Shown: positions 27,758-35,853 of the stretch, piece by piece
How positions within the stretch are numbered: position 1 is the stretch's first letter
Layout: each line of letters opens with the position of its first letter
Source: CAVYXF01 sp963772335
Lineage (GTDB): Bacteria; Pseudomonadota; Alphaproteobacteria; Rhizobiales; Rhodomicrobiaceae
DNA length: 64,000 nt
NCBI GenBank assembly: GCA_963772335.1
Contig: CAVYXF010000015.1
Location: 302,641 to 366,640 of the forward strand
Reading direction: 5' to 3'
Notes under the pieces: model-generated
What the model was told of the DNA's origin: nothing
Seen by the model: the letters and a program-made list of their open reading frames with translations, nothing else
Databases searched by the model: none
Made by a program: the position numbers and the translations under genes

Positions 27758-27791
27758 TCAGCCCGGTAAAGCAGCTGCTTTGCCGGGCTGA
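27758..27791 (+). terminator. Hairpin terminator or palindrome after DUF1127 gene
   Basis: A near-perfect 34-nt inverted repeat (TCAGCCCGGTAAAGCA pairing with TGCTTTGCCGGGCTGA, one G-U pair) starts 50 nt after the stop codon. No long T tract follows, but the stem is very stable. Confidence 0.65.
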
Positions 27792-28106
27792 CGCGTTTAC
27801 AAACGCCCCTCGCTATCACGCGACAAAACATCCGACCTAATTACAGAACGGCGCATTCTTTCCCGCTTGAGTTTTCAAAGCAATACGGGAAGATATGTGA
27901 GTAGACGCTCAATAGTCGATATCGCCTAAATTACGCTCGGTGAGTTAAGCGCAATTAATCGACTATGAATTAATTAACGCGGTAACAGACCACCGGCTGT
28001 GGGAAGCAACGCGGCTTCAGTGCCGCAATTCAGCGTTGAAGGTGAGACAGCGTGCATGGCCCCGCGGGAACACGACCAAGATCCGTTTCGAATGGCGAGC
28101 GGAATA

Positions 28107-28129
28107 AATTAATTCACAGTGAATTAATT
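28107..28129. promoter_or_regulatory. Perfect palindrome, probable ROK operator
   Basis: Two 11-bp arms (AATTAATTCAC and GTGAATTAATT) flank a single A. The right half-site GAATTAATTA also occurs at 27967. The palindrome abuts TTGACA at 28131-28136, so a bound dimer would block RNA polymerase. Autorepression by the adjacent ROK protein is the simplest reading. Confidence 0.6.
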
Positions 28130-28130
28130 A

Positions 28131-28159
28131 TTGACAGCTCCGACCCCAGCTGGCAGACT
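28131..28159 (+). promoter_or_regulatory. Candidate promoter of the ROK gene
   Basis: TTGACA at 28131-28136 matches a sigma-70 -35 box. After 17 nt the -10 position (CAGACT, 28154-28159) is weak, as expected of a regulated promoter. It lies about 50 nt before the preferred start at 28208. Confidence 0.4.
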
Positions 28160-28207
28160 TTTCCCAATCAGCGAGACGTGTCAGATCTTGTCGCGCCATT
28201 GGAGGAA

Positions 28208-29425
28208 ATGGATTTGTCACGGGGCTTGGGAGGGCAGGGCAGCAATTCCGTCCAGATCCGGCAGTTCAATGAGCGGGTAATTCTCGCCGCGCTCCGACGG
28301 CTCGGCGAAGCCTCCAAAGCCGACCTGGCGCGCTATGCGCAGCTCACCAACAACGCCGCCGGCCAGATCGTGCGCGAGCTGGAGCAGCAGAGCCTCATCA
28401 AGACGCTGGGCAAGCGGTCCGGAAGCCGCGGCCAGCCGGCGACGCTGCTCACACTGAATTCGGATGGCGCCTATGCGATCGGCGTTACCATCGGCCGGCG
28501 TTCGCTCCGTTCGTTGCTGGTCGATTTTCATGGGCAAGTGCTGGAGCGGCGCGCCGAGGAGCGCCTCTGGCCACTGCCGCAGGACGCGATCGCCTTCATC
28601 CTGGAGAGTGTCGAGGCATTCCGCTCCACGCTTCCGGCGCCGGCGCGCAATCGTATCGCCGGGCTCGGCATCGCCATTCCCTACAATCTGGGGAGCTGGC
28701 AGAAGGAGCTGGGCATTACCGCTGAGGCGCTTGCGGCCTGGAATGACTTCGATCTCGTCGCCCATGTCAGTCGGCAGGTCGATCTGCCGATTTTCATCGA
28801 GAATGATGGCACCGCGGCCGCGGCGGCGGAGTTGTTTCGCGGCCATGGGCGGAAAATCGATAATTTCCTCTACCTCTTCATCGGTGCGGCGATCGGCGGC
28901 GGCGTTGTTTCCGATGGTGACTTTCAGCGGGGCATGCATGGCAATGCCGGCGATGTCGGGCTTATGCCGGTGGCGCCCTCAAAGCTTGCCTCCGCCATTC
29001 AGCCGAATTCGCCATTCGACGTCCTGCTTTCGCGCGCCTCGATGAACGCGCTCGTGCGCCATCTGAAAAGCCGTGGATTCGAGGTCAGCACGGAGCAACA
29101 GCTGGCCGCCGCCTTACCCCAAGCGACGCAAGCGGTCGCCGAATGGATCGAAGACTGCGCCGATGCGCTGGTCGTGCCGATCCTCAGCGCGGTGCGCCTG
29201 CTTGACATGGACAACGTGGTGATCGACAGCGATCTGCCGTCCAGCTTGATCGACAGCCTGATCCAAGCGACAGTGGAACATCTTCGCCGCGCATCGCCAG
29301 AATCGCGTGAGCCGCCCGAGCTCATAAAAGGCAGCATCGGGCCGGAGGCCGCCGCGATCGGCGCGGCGATACTGCCGCTGCATCTGAATTTCGGTCCGAA
29401 TAGAGACGTTCTAACTGGCCATTAG
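28208..29425 (+). CDS. ROK-family transcriptional regulator
   Basis: This sugar-responsive repressor has an N-terminal winged helix (about residues 15-75, ADLARYAQLTNNAAGQIVRELEQQSLI) fused to a ROK sugar-kinase-like domain (IGVTIGRRSLRSLLVD, then IENDGTAAAAAELF and FIGAAIGGGVV). The CxCGxxGC zinc motif typical of the family is not apparent, and the region after MHGNAGDVG is altered. The start at 28208 fits the promoter candidate at 28131; an in-frame GTG at 28052 would place the operator inside the gene. GGAGG is unusually close to the ATG, so the TTG at 28214 is an alternative. It probably senses the sugar imported by the ABC system encoded 36 nt downstream. Confidence 0.88.
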   Translation: MDLSRGLGGQGSNSVQIRQFNERVILAALRRLGEASKADLARYAQLTNNAAGQIVRELEQQSLIKTLGKRSGSRGQPATLLTLNSDGAYAIGVTIGRRSLRSLLVDFHGQVLERRAEERLWPLPQDAIAFILESVEAFRSTLPAPARNRIAGLGIAIPYNLGSWQKELGITAEALAAWNDFDLVAHVSRQVDLPIFIENDGTAAAAAELFRGHGRKIDNFLYLFIGAAIGGGVVSDGDFQRGMHGNAGDVGLMPVAPSKLASAIQPNSPFDVLLSRASMNALVRHLKSRGFEVSTEQQLAAALPQATQAVAEWIEDCADALVVPILSAVRLLDMDNVVIDSDLPSSLIDSLIQATVEHLRRASPESREPPELIKGSIGPEAAAIGAAILPLHLNFGPNRDVLTGH

Positions 29426-29461
29426 AGTCGGGAACAATCGCAATGGGGAGAAACAGCCGAC

Positions 29462-31006
29462 ATGACGGAGAGTGCTAGGGACCCTCGCCCGACGCTCGAG
29501 ATGCGTCATATTTCCAAGACCTTTCCCGGTGTCAAGGCGCTGAGCGATGTGCAGCTCAAGGCCTATCCCGGCGAGGTGATGGCGCTAATGGGTGAGAACG
29601 GCGCGGGCAAGTCCACGCTGATGAAGATTTTGTCCGGCGCCTATATCGCTGATCCGGGCGGCGAGATCCTCATTGACGGCCACCCGGTGCGGATGGGCGA
29701 TCCGATCGCTGCCAAGCACCAGGGCATTGCCATCATCTATCAGGAGCTGTCGCTCGCGCCGAACCTGACCGTCGCCGAGAACATCTATCTCGGCATCGAG
29801 CTCGCCAGGAACGGCATGGTCGACCGCAAGGCAATGGCGGAGGGCTGCCGGGACGTGCTGGAGCGGCTCGGCGCGCCGTTCGGGCCGAACACCGTCGTCA
29901 GCACCCTCTCGATCGCCGAGCAGCAGCTCGTCGAGATCGCGCGGGCGCTCCATGTCAACGCCAAGATCCTGGTGATGGACGAGCCGACTACGGCGCTCTC
30001 CTCGCGCGAGACCGAAAAGCTGTTCGCCCTCGTGAAACAGCTCCGCTCCGAAGGTATCGCCATCATCTATATCAGCCACCGCATGGCCGAGGTCTACGAG
30101 CTGGCCGACCGGGTCTCGGTGCTGCGCGACGGCACCTATGTCGGCACGCTGGTGGGCGATGAGATCAGTGCTGACCGTCTAGTGCGGATGATGGTCGGCC
30201 GCGAGCTGAAGGGCTTCTACAAGCACGACCACGACCCGGAACATGCGCTGGCCGCAGAGGTGGTGCTCGAGGTGCGCGACATGGCCGACGGCGATATGGT
30301 CAAAGGCTGCAGCTTCAAGCTGCATGCCGGCGAAGTGCTGGGGCTGGCCGGCCTGGTCGGCTCGGGACGCACCGAGCTCGCCCGCCTGATCTACGCCGCC
30401 GATCCCAAAACCAGCGGCGAGGTGGTCCTGGAGAAGGTGCCGCGCAACTTAAAGACGCCGAAACAGGCGATCGACGCCGGCATTGCCTATCTCACCGAGG
30501 ACCGCAAGGCGCAAGGCCTGTTCCTCGATATGACCGTCAAGGACAATGTTAATCTCGGCGTGATCGACCGCGACGCCTACCAGTTCGGCGTACTCAATCT
30601 CGGACAGGCCGCGCGCCGCGCCGTTCAGGCGATCGAGGCGCTGGCGATCCGGGTGGCGAGCCCGCTGGTCGAGGTCGGAAGCCTCTCCGGCGGCAACCAG
30701 CAGAAGGTGCTGCTCTCGCGCTGGCTCGAGACCAAGCCGCGCGTGCTGATCCTCGATGAGCCGACCCGCGGCGTTGATGTCGGCGCCAAGCAGGAGATCT
30801 ACCGCATCATCGACAACCTCGCCAAGGCGGGCGTCGCCATCCTCGTCATCTCCTCGGAGATGCCCGAAGTGATGGGCATCGCCGACCGCATTCTGGTGAT
30901 GCGCGAAGGCGTCATCGAAGGCGAGGTCGGCGGCCATAGCGGGCACGCCATTACGCAGGAAAATATTATGGCACTCGCCTCCGGCATCGGCCTGAAGGCG
31001 GCATAG
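29462..31006 (+). CDS. Sugar ABC transporter ATP-binding protein (RbsA type)
   Basis: This 514-residue protein holds two ATPase domains. The first has Walker A GENGAGKST, signature LSIAEQQLVEIARAL and Walker B ILVMDEPTTALSS. The second has a degenerate P-loop (LVGSGRTELARL) but an intact LSGGNQQKVLLSRWL and LILDEPTRGVDVGAK, the usual asymmetry of ribose/galactose-type carriers. It energises the permease encoded 28 nt downstream. The family fits import of a monosaccharide. The downstream fructokinase-like kinase and Pgi favour fructose, as with the rhizobial frc system. Confidence 0.95.
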   Translation: MTESARDPRPTLEMRHISKTFPGVKALSDVQLKAYPGEVMALMGENGAGKSTLMKILSGAYIADPGGEILIDGHPVRMGDPIAAKHQGIAIIYQELSLAPNLTVAENIYLGIELARNGMVDRKAMAEGCRDVLERLGAPFGPNTVVSTLSIAEQQLVEIARALHVNAKILVMDEPTTALSSRETEKLFALVKQLRSEGIAIIYISHRMAEVYELADRVSVLRDGTYVGTLVGDEISADRLVRMMVGRELKGFYKHDHDPEHALAAEVVLEVRDMADGDMVKGCSFKLHAGEVLGLAGLVGSGRTELARLIYAADPKTSGEVVLEKVPRNLKTPKQAIDAGIAYLTEDRKAQGLFLDMTVKDNVNLGVIDRDAYQFGVLNLGQAARRAVQAIEALAIRVASPLVEVGSLSGGNQQKVLLSRWLETKPRVLILDEPTRGVDVGAKQEIYRIIDNLAKAGVAILVISSEMPEVMGIADRILVMREGVIEGEVGGHSGHAITQENIMALASGIGLKAA

Positions 31007-31034
31007 AGAACAGCCGGGAGGAGGAAAGGTTCAA

Positions 31035-32069
31035 ATGACCGACGCAAGCATGGACGCCAAGCAGAAATTGGTGACCCAGGGCGACAAGGCCGCCGCAGCG
31101 CGAAAGATCGCCATCCGCAGCACCATGCAGGCCGTAGGCATGCTGCCGGTGCTGATCATCCTGGCGCTCGGCTTTCACTTCATGACCGAAGGGCGCTTCT
31201 TTACCGGGCAGAACATTTCGATCGTCCTGCAGCAGGCCGCGATCAACACGGTGCTCGCTGCGGGCATGACCTTCGTCATCCTCACCGGCGGCATCGACCT
31301 CTCGGTCGGCTCCATGCTCGCCGCCTCGGCGATGGTCGGCATGATCGCCTCGCTGATCCCCGGCTGGGGGCTGCTCGGCATTCCGGCGGCGCTCCTCACC
31401 GGCCTGTTCTTCGGCCTGATCAACGGCAGCCTGATCGCCTTTCTCAAGCTACCGCCATTCATCGTCACGCTCGGCGGCCTGACCGCCATCCGCGGCATCG
31501 CCCGCCTGATCGGCAATGACCAGACCATATTCAACGCCGATCTTCCCTTCGCCTGGATCGGCAATGGCTCGGTGACGCTGATCCCCGGCGTTCTCAGCAT
31601 CCCGGTGCTGGCGGTCCTGGCCATCCTGGTGATCATCCTCTCCTGGTTCGTGCTGCGCCGCACCGTGCTCGGCACGCATATCTATGCGGTCGGCGGCAAC
31701 CCTTCGGCGGCCCGCCTCTCCGGCATCAAGGTGTGGAGCGTGCTGCTGTTCGTCTACGCCACCTCCGGGCTGCTGTCGGGCCTCGGCGGCGTCATGTCGT
31801 CGGCGCGTCTCTATGCGGCGAACGGTCTGCAGATCGGCCAGGCCTATGAGCTGGACGCCATCGCCGCGGTGATCCTGGGCGGCACCAGCTTCATCGGCGG
31901 CATCGGCTCGATCTGGGGAACGCTGATCGGCGCGCTGATCATCGCCGCGCTGACCAATGGCCTGATCCTGCTCGGTGTGTCGGACATTTGGCAGTTCATC
32001 ATCAAGGGCTTAGTCATCATTGGTGCTGTGACCCTTGACCGGTTCCGCACCCAGGGCGCCCGTACTTAA
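31035..32069 (+). CDS. Sugar ABC transporter permease (RbsC type)
   Basis: This 344-residue membrane protein has a cytoplasmic N-terminal tail of about 30 residues and eight to ten helices (BPD_transp_2 family). The conserved segment TFVILTGGIDLSVGSMLA and the C-terminal GGTSFIGGIGSIWGTLIGALII are typical of ribose, xylose and fructose permeases. GAGGAGG lies upstream of the ATG. The neighbours supply the ATPase and the binding protein, making a complete importer. Confidence 0.95.
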   Translation: MTDASMDAKQKLVTQGDKAAAARKIAIRSTMQAVGMLPVLIILALGFHFMTEGRFFTGQNISIVLQQAAINTVLAAGMTFVILTGGIDLSVGSMLAASAMVGMIASLIPGWGLLGIPAALLTGLFFGLINGSLIAFLKLPPFIVTLGGLTAIRGIARLIGNDQTIFNADLPFAWIGNGSVTLIPGVLSIPVLAVLAILVIILSWFVLRRTVLGTHIYAVGGNPSAARLSGIKVWSVLLFVYATSGLLSGLGGVMSSARLYAANGLQIGQAYELDAIAAVILGGTSFIGGIGSIWGTLIGALIIAALTNGLILLGVSDIWQFIIKGLVIIGAVTLDRFRTQGART

Positions 32070-32154
32070 GGGCCCGATGTTGAAATCAGGGCAACGGCGC
32101 TATGGGTCCACGCTGTGCCTGCCTCGAGAAGAACCGGACCTGGAGACGTTATCC

Positions 32155-33081
32155 ATGATCAAAGGGCTTACCCTTGCCTGTGCGGCTGTGGCTCTGTCCG
32201 CAAACGTTGCAGGTGCCGCCGAGTTGAACAAAATCGGCGTCACTCTCGGCTCGCTCGGCAATCCGTTCTTCGTGGCGCTCGCCACCGGCGCCAAGGCGAA
32301 GGCGCAAGAAACCAATCCGAAGGTAGATGTGATCTCGGCCTCGGCCGACTATGACCTCAACAAGCAGTTCACCCAGATCGATAATTTTATCGCCGCCGGG
32401 GTGAACATGATCCTGCTCAACGCCACCGATCCGAAAGCCATCCTCCCCGCAGTGAAGCGGGCGCAGGCGGCTGGCATAGTGGTGGTGGCGGTGGACGTGG
32501 CCGCGGCTGGTGTCGATGCAACGGTTCAGACCAATAACGTGCAGGCCGGACAGATCGCCTGCCAATACATCGTCGACAAACTAAAGGGCAAGGGCGATGT
32601 GATCATCGAGAACGGACCGCAGGTCTCGGCGGTTATCGACCGCGTCAAAGGCTGCAAGGAGGTGTTCGCCAAAGCCCCGGGTATCAAAGTCCTCTCCGAG
32701 GACCAAGACGCCAAGGGCAGTCGTGAAGGCGGCCTCAATGTCGCGCAGGGCTATCTGACCCGCTTCCCGCATATCGATGCGATATTCTGCATCAATGACC
32801 CGCAGGCAATTGGCACCGATCTCGCAGCAAAGCAGCTAAACCGCAAGGAAATGTTCATCACTTCGGTGGACGGTGCGCCCGATATCGAAGTGGCGCTCAA
32901 AGGTAATACGCTGGTTGAGGCTTCCGCGAGCCAGGACCCCTATCTGATGGCGCAGATTGCGGTGAAGACCGGCGTCGAGATCATGAATGGGAAAAAGCCG
33001 GAAAATCCGATGATCTTGATGGAGTCGAAGCTGATCACGCGCGACAATGTGAAGGACTATAAGGGCTGGTCATCACACTAA
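32155..33081 (+). CDS. Periplasmic sugar-binding protein
   Basis: This 308-residue solute-binding protein of the ribose/galactose class begins with a signal peptide cleaved near VAGAAE-LN. The mature part starts KIGVTLGSLGNPFFVALATGAK, the typical first strand and sugar-binding Asn-Pro-Phe-Phe. QIDNFIAAGVNMILLNATDP and DAIFCINDPQAIG follow. The ATG at 32155 begins the signal peptide and has a GGAG upstream; an in-frame extension into the permease gene is rejected. It delivers sugar to the adjacent ABC permease. Confidence 0.94.
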   Translation: MIKGLTLACAAVALSANVAGAAELNKIGVTLGSLGNPFFVALATGAKAKAQETNPKVDVISASADYDLNKQFTQIDNFIAAGVNMILLNATDPKAILPAVKRAQAAGIVVVAVDVAAAGVDATVQTNNVQAGQIACQYIVDKLKGKGDVIIENGPQVSAVIDRVKGCKEVFAKAPGIKVLSEDQDAKGSREGGLNVAQGYLTRFPHIDAIFCINDPQAIGTDLAAKQLNRKEMFITSVDGAPDIEVALKGNTLVEASASQDPYLMAQIAVKTGVEIMNGKKPENPMILMESKLITRDNVKDYKGWSSH

Positions 33082-33131
33082 GCGCAACGAGCGCATATCC
33101 GATGTGCCATTGAAGAAGGGCGGAGGAGGCG

Positions 33132-34142
33132 ATGGCAGACATTCTCTGCTTTGGCGATCTCTTGATCGATTTCGTGCCGACGACAAGCGGTGTCTCCTTT
33201 GCTGACCTGCCCAGCTTCAAGCCTGCTCCTGGAGGTGCGGCCGCCAATGTTGCGGTCGGCCTCGCCAGGCTCGGTACGTCGAGCGCCTTTATGGGCAAGG
33301 TTGGCGATGACCCCTTCGGGCATCTTCTCGTCGACACCCTTGCACGCGAGGGCGTAGACGTGACGCCGATCCGGTTTGATAGGCGCGCGCGGACTGCCTT
33401 GGCGTTTGTCACCCTGACCGCGGAAGGCGAGCGGGATTTCCTGTTCTTCCGCCACCCCTCGGCCGACATGTTGTTCACGCCGGAGGAGGTCGATCTGGAG
33501 GCGATCCACGCCGCGAAGATCTTTCACTTCGACTCGATCAGCCTTGCTTCCCCGCAGCCGCGCACAACGGCCCTCTATGCCGCGGATGAGGCGGCCAAGG
33601 CCGGCAAGCTGATCTCCTACGACGTCAATCTTCGGCTGCCGCTTTGGGAGAGCGATGCCGCTGCGCGCAGCGGTATCCGTGAAGGTTTGAAGCGCGCCGC
33701 CATCGTCAAGCTCAGCGACGACGAATTGGCGTTCATGACAGGCGACCGCTCCCCGGAGCGCTTCCGCGCCGAGCTTTGGCACGACGGCCTGATGTTCGCG
33801 GTGCTCAGCCTTGGCGAACGCGGCTGCGTTGCGCTCACCAAGCAGGGCGAGGTGACCGTACCGAGCGTTCCGGTTAAGGTTGTGGATACTACCGGCGCAG
33901 GAGACGGCTTTGTCGCCGGAGTGTTATCCGGCATCGCGAAGAATCCCGATGTGCTGGGCAATGAGCAAGGCCTCGCTGAGCTTTGCCGGTTCGCCAATGC
34001 GGTCGGAGCCATCACCACCACGGCGCGTGGCGCGATACCCTCATTGCCGACAGCCAGTCAGGTGGAGGAGCTTCTGGCTCGCGCAAGCCGGGTCGCTGAG
34101 AGAGAAGACAAGCCGCCGTTCGGAAATGAAGGGGTTGGATGA
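33132..34142 (+). CDS. PfkB-family sugar kinase (fructokinase-like)
   Basis: This 336-residue kinase transfers phosphate from ATP to a sugar. The N-terminal substrate motif is APGGAAANVAVGLARLG, and the C-terminal signature DTTGAGDGFVAGVL carries the catalytic base D258. GGAGG precedes the ATG. Location after a sugar importer and immediately before pgi suggests fructose to fructose-6-phosphate. A 2-keto-3-deoxygluconate or ribose substrate cannot be excluded from sequence alone. It is separated from the binding-protein gene by 50 nt. Confidence 0.92.
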   Translation: MADILCFGDLLIDFVPTTSGVSFADLPSFKPAPGGAAANVAVGLARLGTSSAFMGKVGDDPFGHLLVDTLAREGVDVTPIRFDRRARTALAFVTLTAEGERDFLFFRHPSADMLFTPEEVDLEAIHAAKIFHFDSISLASPQPRTTALYAADEAAKAGKLISYDVNLRLPLWESDAAARSGIREGLKRAAIVKLSDDELAFMTGDRSPERFRAELWHDGLMFAVLSLGERGCVALTKQGEVTVPSVPVKVVDTTGAGDGFVAGVLSGIAKNPDVLGNEQGLAELCRFANAVGAITTTARGAIPSLPTASQVEELLARASRVAEREDKPPFGNEGVG

Positions 34143-34191
34143 CGCGCATGGCTTATGGCCTCGACAAGCTGAGTTCGACAGGAGAGCCGCG

Positions 34192-35853
34192 ATGACGGCG
34201 CTGAGGGCTCAGCCAGCCTGGACGGATCTTGAGGTCCATGCGCGGACGATGGCCGGCCGTCATCTTCGCGACCTCTTCGACGAGCAGCCGAACCGTTTCC
34301 AGTACTTCCATTACATCCTTGGCGATCTCCTGGTTGACATCTCTAAGCAGCGGATCGACAGGGGGACCATGCACCTGCTTCTCGACCTGGCCCGGGCGGC
34401 CGATGTCGAGGGCTGGCGCGACCGGATGTTTGCCGGCGAGAAGATCAACAGCACCGAGCATCGTGCCGTCCTGCATGTGGCGCTGAGAAACCGTGCCAAT
34501 CGGCCAATTACGGTCGATGGCGAGGACGTGACGCCGGCCGTTCATGCCGTTCTGGATCACATGCGCGACTTCGTCATGCGGGTGCGCAGCGGCGCCTGGC
34601 GCGGCCATTCCGGCGAGACCATTACCGATGTCGTCAATATCGGCATCGGCGGCTCGGATCTCGGTCCGCTGATGGTCTGCGAGGCGCTCAAGCCCTATCA
34701 GCGCGCAAATCTGCGCCCACACTTCGTCTCCAATGTCGATGGCGCGCACCTCCTCGATACGCTCGCCCGGCTCGACCCGTCGCGCACACTGTTCATCATT
34801 GCCTCGAAGACCTTCACCACGCAGGAGACGATGGCCAACGCCGCCTCGGCCCGGACCTGGTTCCTCGAGCACCTCGGAAGCGACGCCGATGTCGCCAGGC
34901 ATTTCGTTGCGGTTTCGACCAATCAGCAGGCGGTTGCCGCTTTTGGCATCGATCCGGCCAATATGTTCGGCTTCTGGGACTGGGTGGGCGGCCGCTATTC
35001 GCTGTGGTCCGCTATCGGGCTGTCGATTGCCCTTGCCGTCGGGTATGAGTGCTTTGAAGAGCTGCTCGACGGTGCCTTCGCCATGGACGAGCATTTTCGC
35101 ACGAGCCCGCTTCCCGACAATATCCCAGCCATCCTCGCGCTGATCGGCATCTGGAATCACAATTTCTTAGGCAGCGCGAGCCACGCCGTGCTGCCTTATG
35201 ACCAGCATCTCGCGCGCTTCCCGGCCTATCTCCAGCAAGCGGACATGGAGAGCAACGGCAAGTCGGTCCGGCGTGACGGCAGCCGTGTCGATTACGCGAC
35301 CGGCCCGATCATCTGGGGCGAGCCCGGCACCAATGGCCAGCATGCCTTTTATCAGCTTATCCACCAGGGCACCGAGCTGATCTCGGCCGACTTCATCGCT
35401 GCTGCCCAGAGCCAAACCCCACTCGGCACCCATCACGACATGCTGCTCGCCAACTGCCTTGCGCAGACCGAGGCGCTCGCCTTCGGCAAGACCGCGGAGG
35501 AAGTGCGCAGCGAGTTGGAGGCGTCCGGCGCATCGGCGTCCGAGATCGATGCGCTCCTGCCGCATAAGGTATTCGACGGCAACCGCCCGACCACCACTAT
35601 CCTCTACGATCGCTTAACGCCCTTTGCGCTCGGCCGGCTGATCGCGCTCTATGAGCACAAGATCTTCGTGCAGGGCATCATCTGGAACATCAACAGCTTC
35701 GACCAATGGGGGGTGGAACTCGGCAAGCAACTTGCAAAGGTCATCCTCCCGGAACTGAAGCCTGGTGCCGAGGTTGGACATCACGACTCCTCGACCACCG
35801 GCCTGATCGAATACATCCACGCCCGGCAGTCGGCGGGCCAAAGGACGGCGTAA
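34192..35853 (+). CDS. pgi: Glucose-6-phosphate isomerase
   Basis: Pgi interconverts fructose-6-phosphate and glucose-6-phosphate in the cytoplasm. The 553-residue product carries NIGIGGSDLGPLMV, the IASKTFTTQETM segment, and the signature GEPGTNGQHAFYQLIHQGT with catalytic Glu and His. The ATG at 34192 is preferred because AGGAG is 7 nt upstream and the resulting length is normal. An in-frame ATG at 34126 would overlap the kinase gene. Its stop codon overlaps the glgP start (TAATG), so the two are translationally coupled. In this array it joins sugar uptake to glycogen synthesis. Confidence 0.96.
   Translation: MTALRAQPAWTDLEVHARTMAGRHLRDLFDEQPNRFQYFHYILGDLLVDISKQRIDRGTMHLLLDLARAADVEGWRDRMFAGEKINSTEHRAVLHVALRNRANRPITVDGEDVTPAVHAVLDHMRDFVMRVRSGAWRGHSGETITDVVNIGIGGSDLGPLMVCEALKPYQRANLRPHFVSNVDGAHLLDTLARLDPSRTLFIIASKTFTTQETMANAASARTWFLEHLGSDADVARHFVAVSTNQQAVAAFGIDPANMFGFWDWVGGRYSLWSAIGLSIALAVGYECFEELLDGAFAMDEHFRTSPLPDNIPAILALIGIWNHNFLGSASHAVLPYDQHLARFPAYLQQADMESNGKSVRRDGSRVDYATGPIIWGEPGTNGQHAFYQLIHQGTELISADFIAAAQSQTPLGTHHDMLLANCLAQTEALAFGKTAEEVRSELEASGASASEIDALLPHKVFDGNRPTTTILYDRLTPFALGRLIALYEHKIFVQGIIWNINSFDQWGVELGKQLAKVILPELKPGAEVGHHDSSTTGLIEYIHARQSAGQRTA

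Larger units (their letters stand above)
27792..28207 (+). other. AT-rich control region of the sugar-glycogen gene array
   Basis: This leader is clearly more AT-rich than its surroundings. It contains a 9-bp inverted repeat (ATAGTCGAT at 27912-27920 and ATCGACTAT at 27958-27966), a half-site GAATTAATTA at 27967-27976, and the perfect palindrome at 28107-28129 next to a TTGACA box. No gene is present. It most likely controls the ROK gene and everything downstream. Confidence 0.6.
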
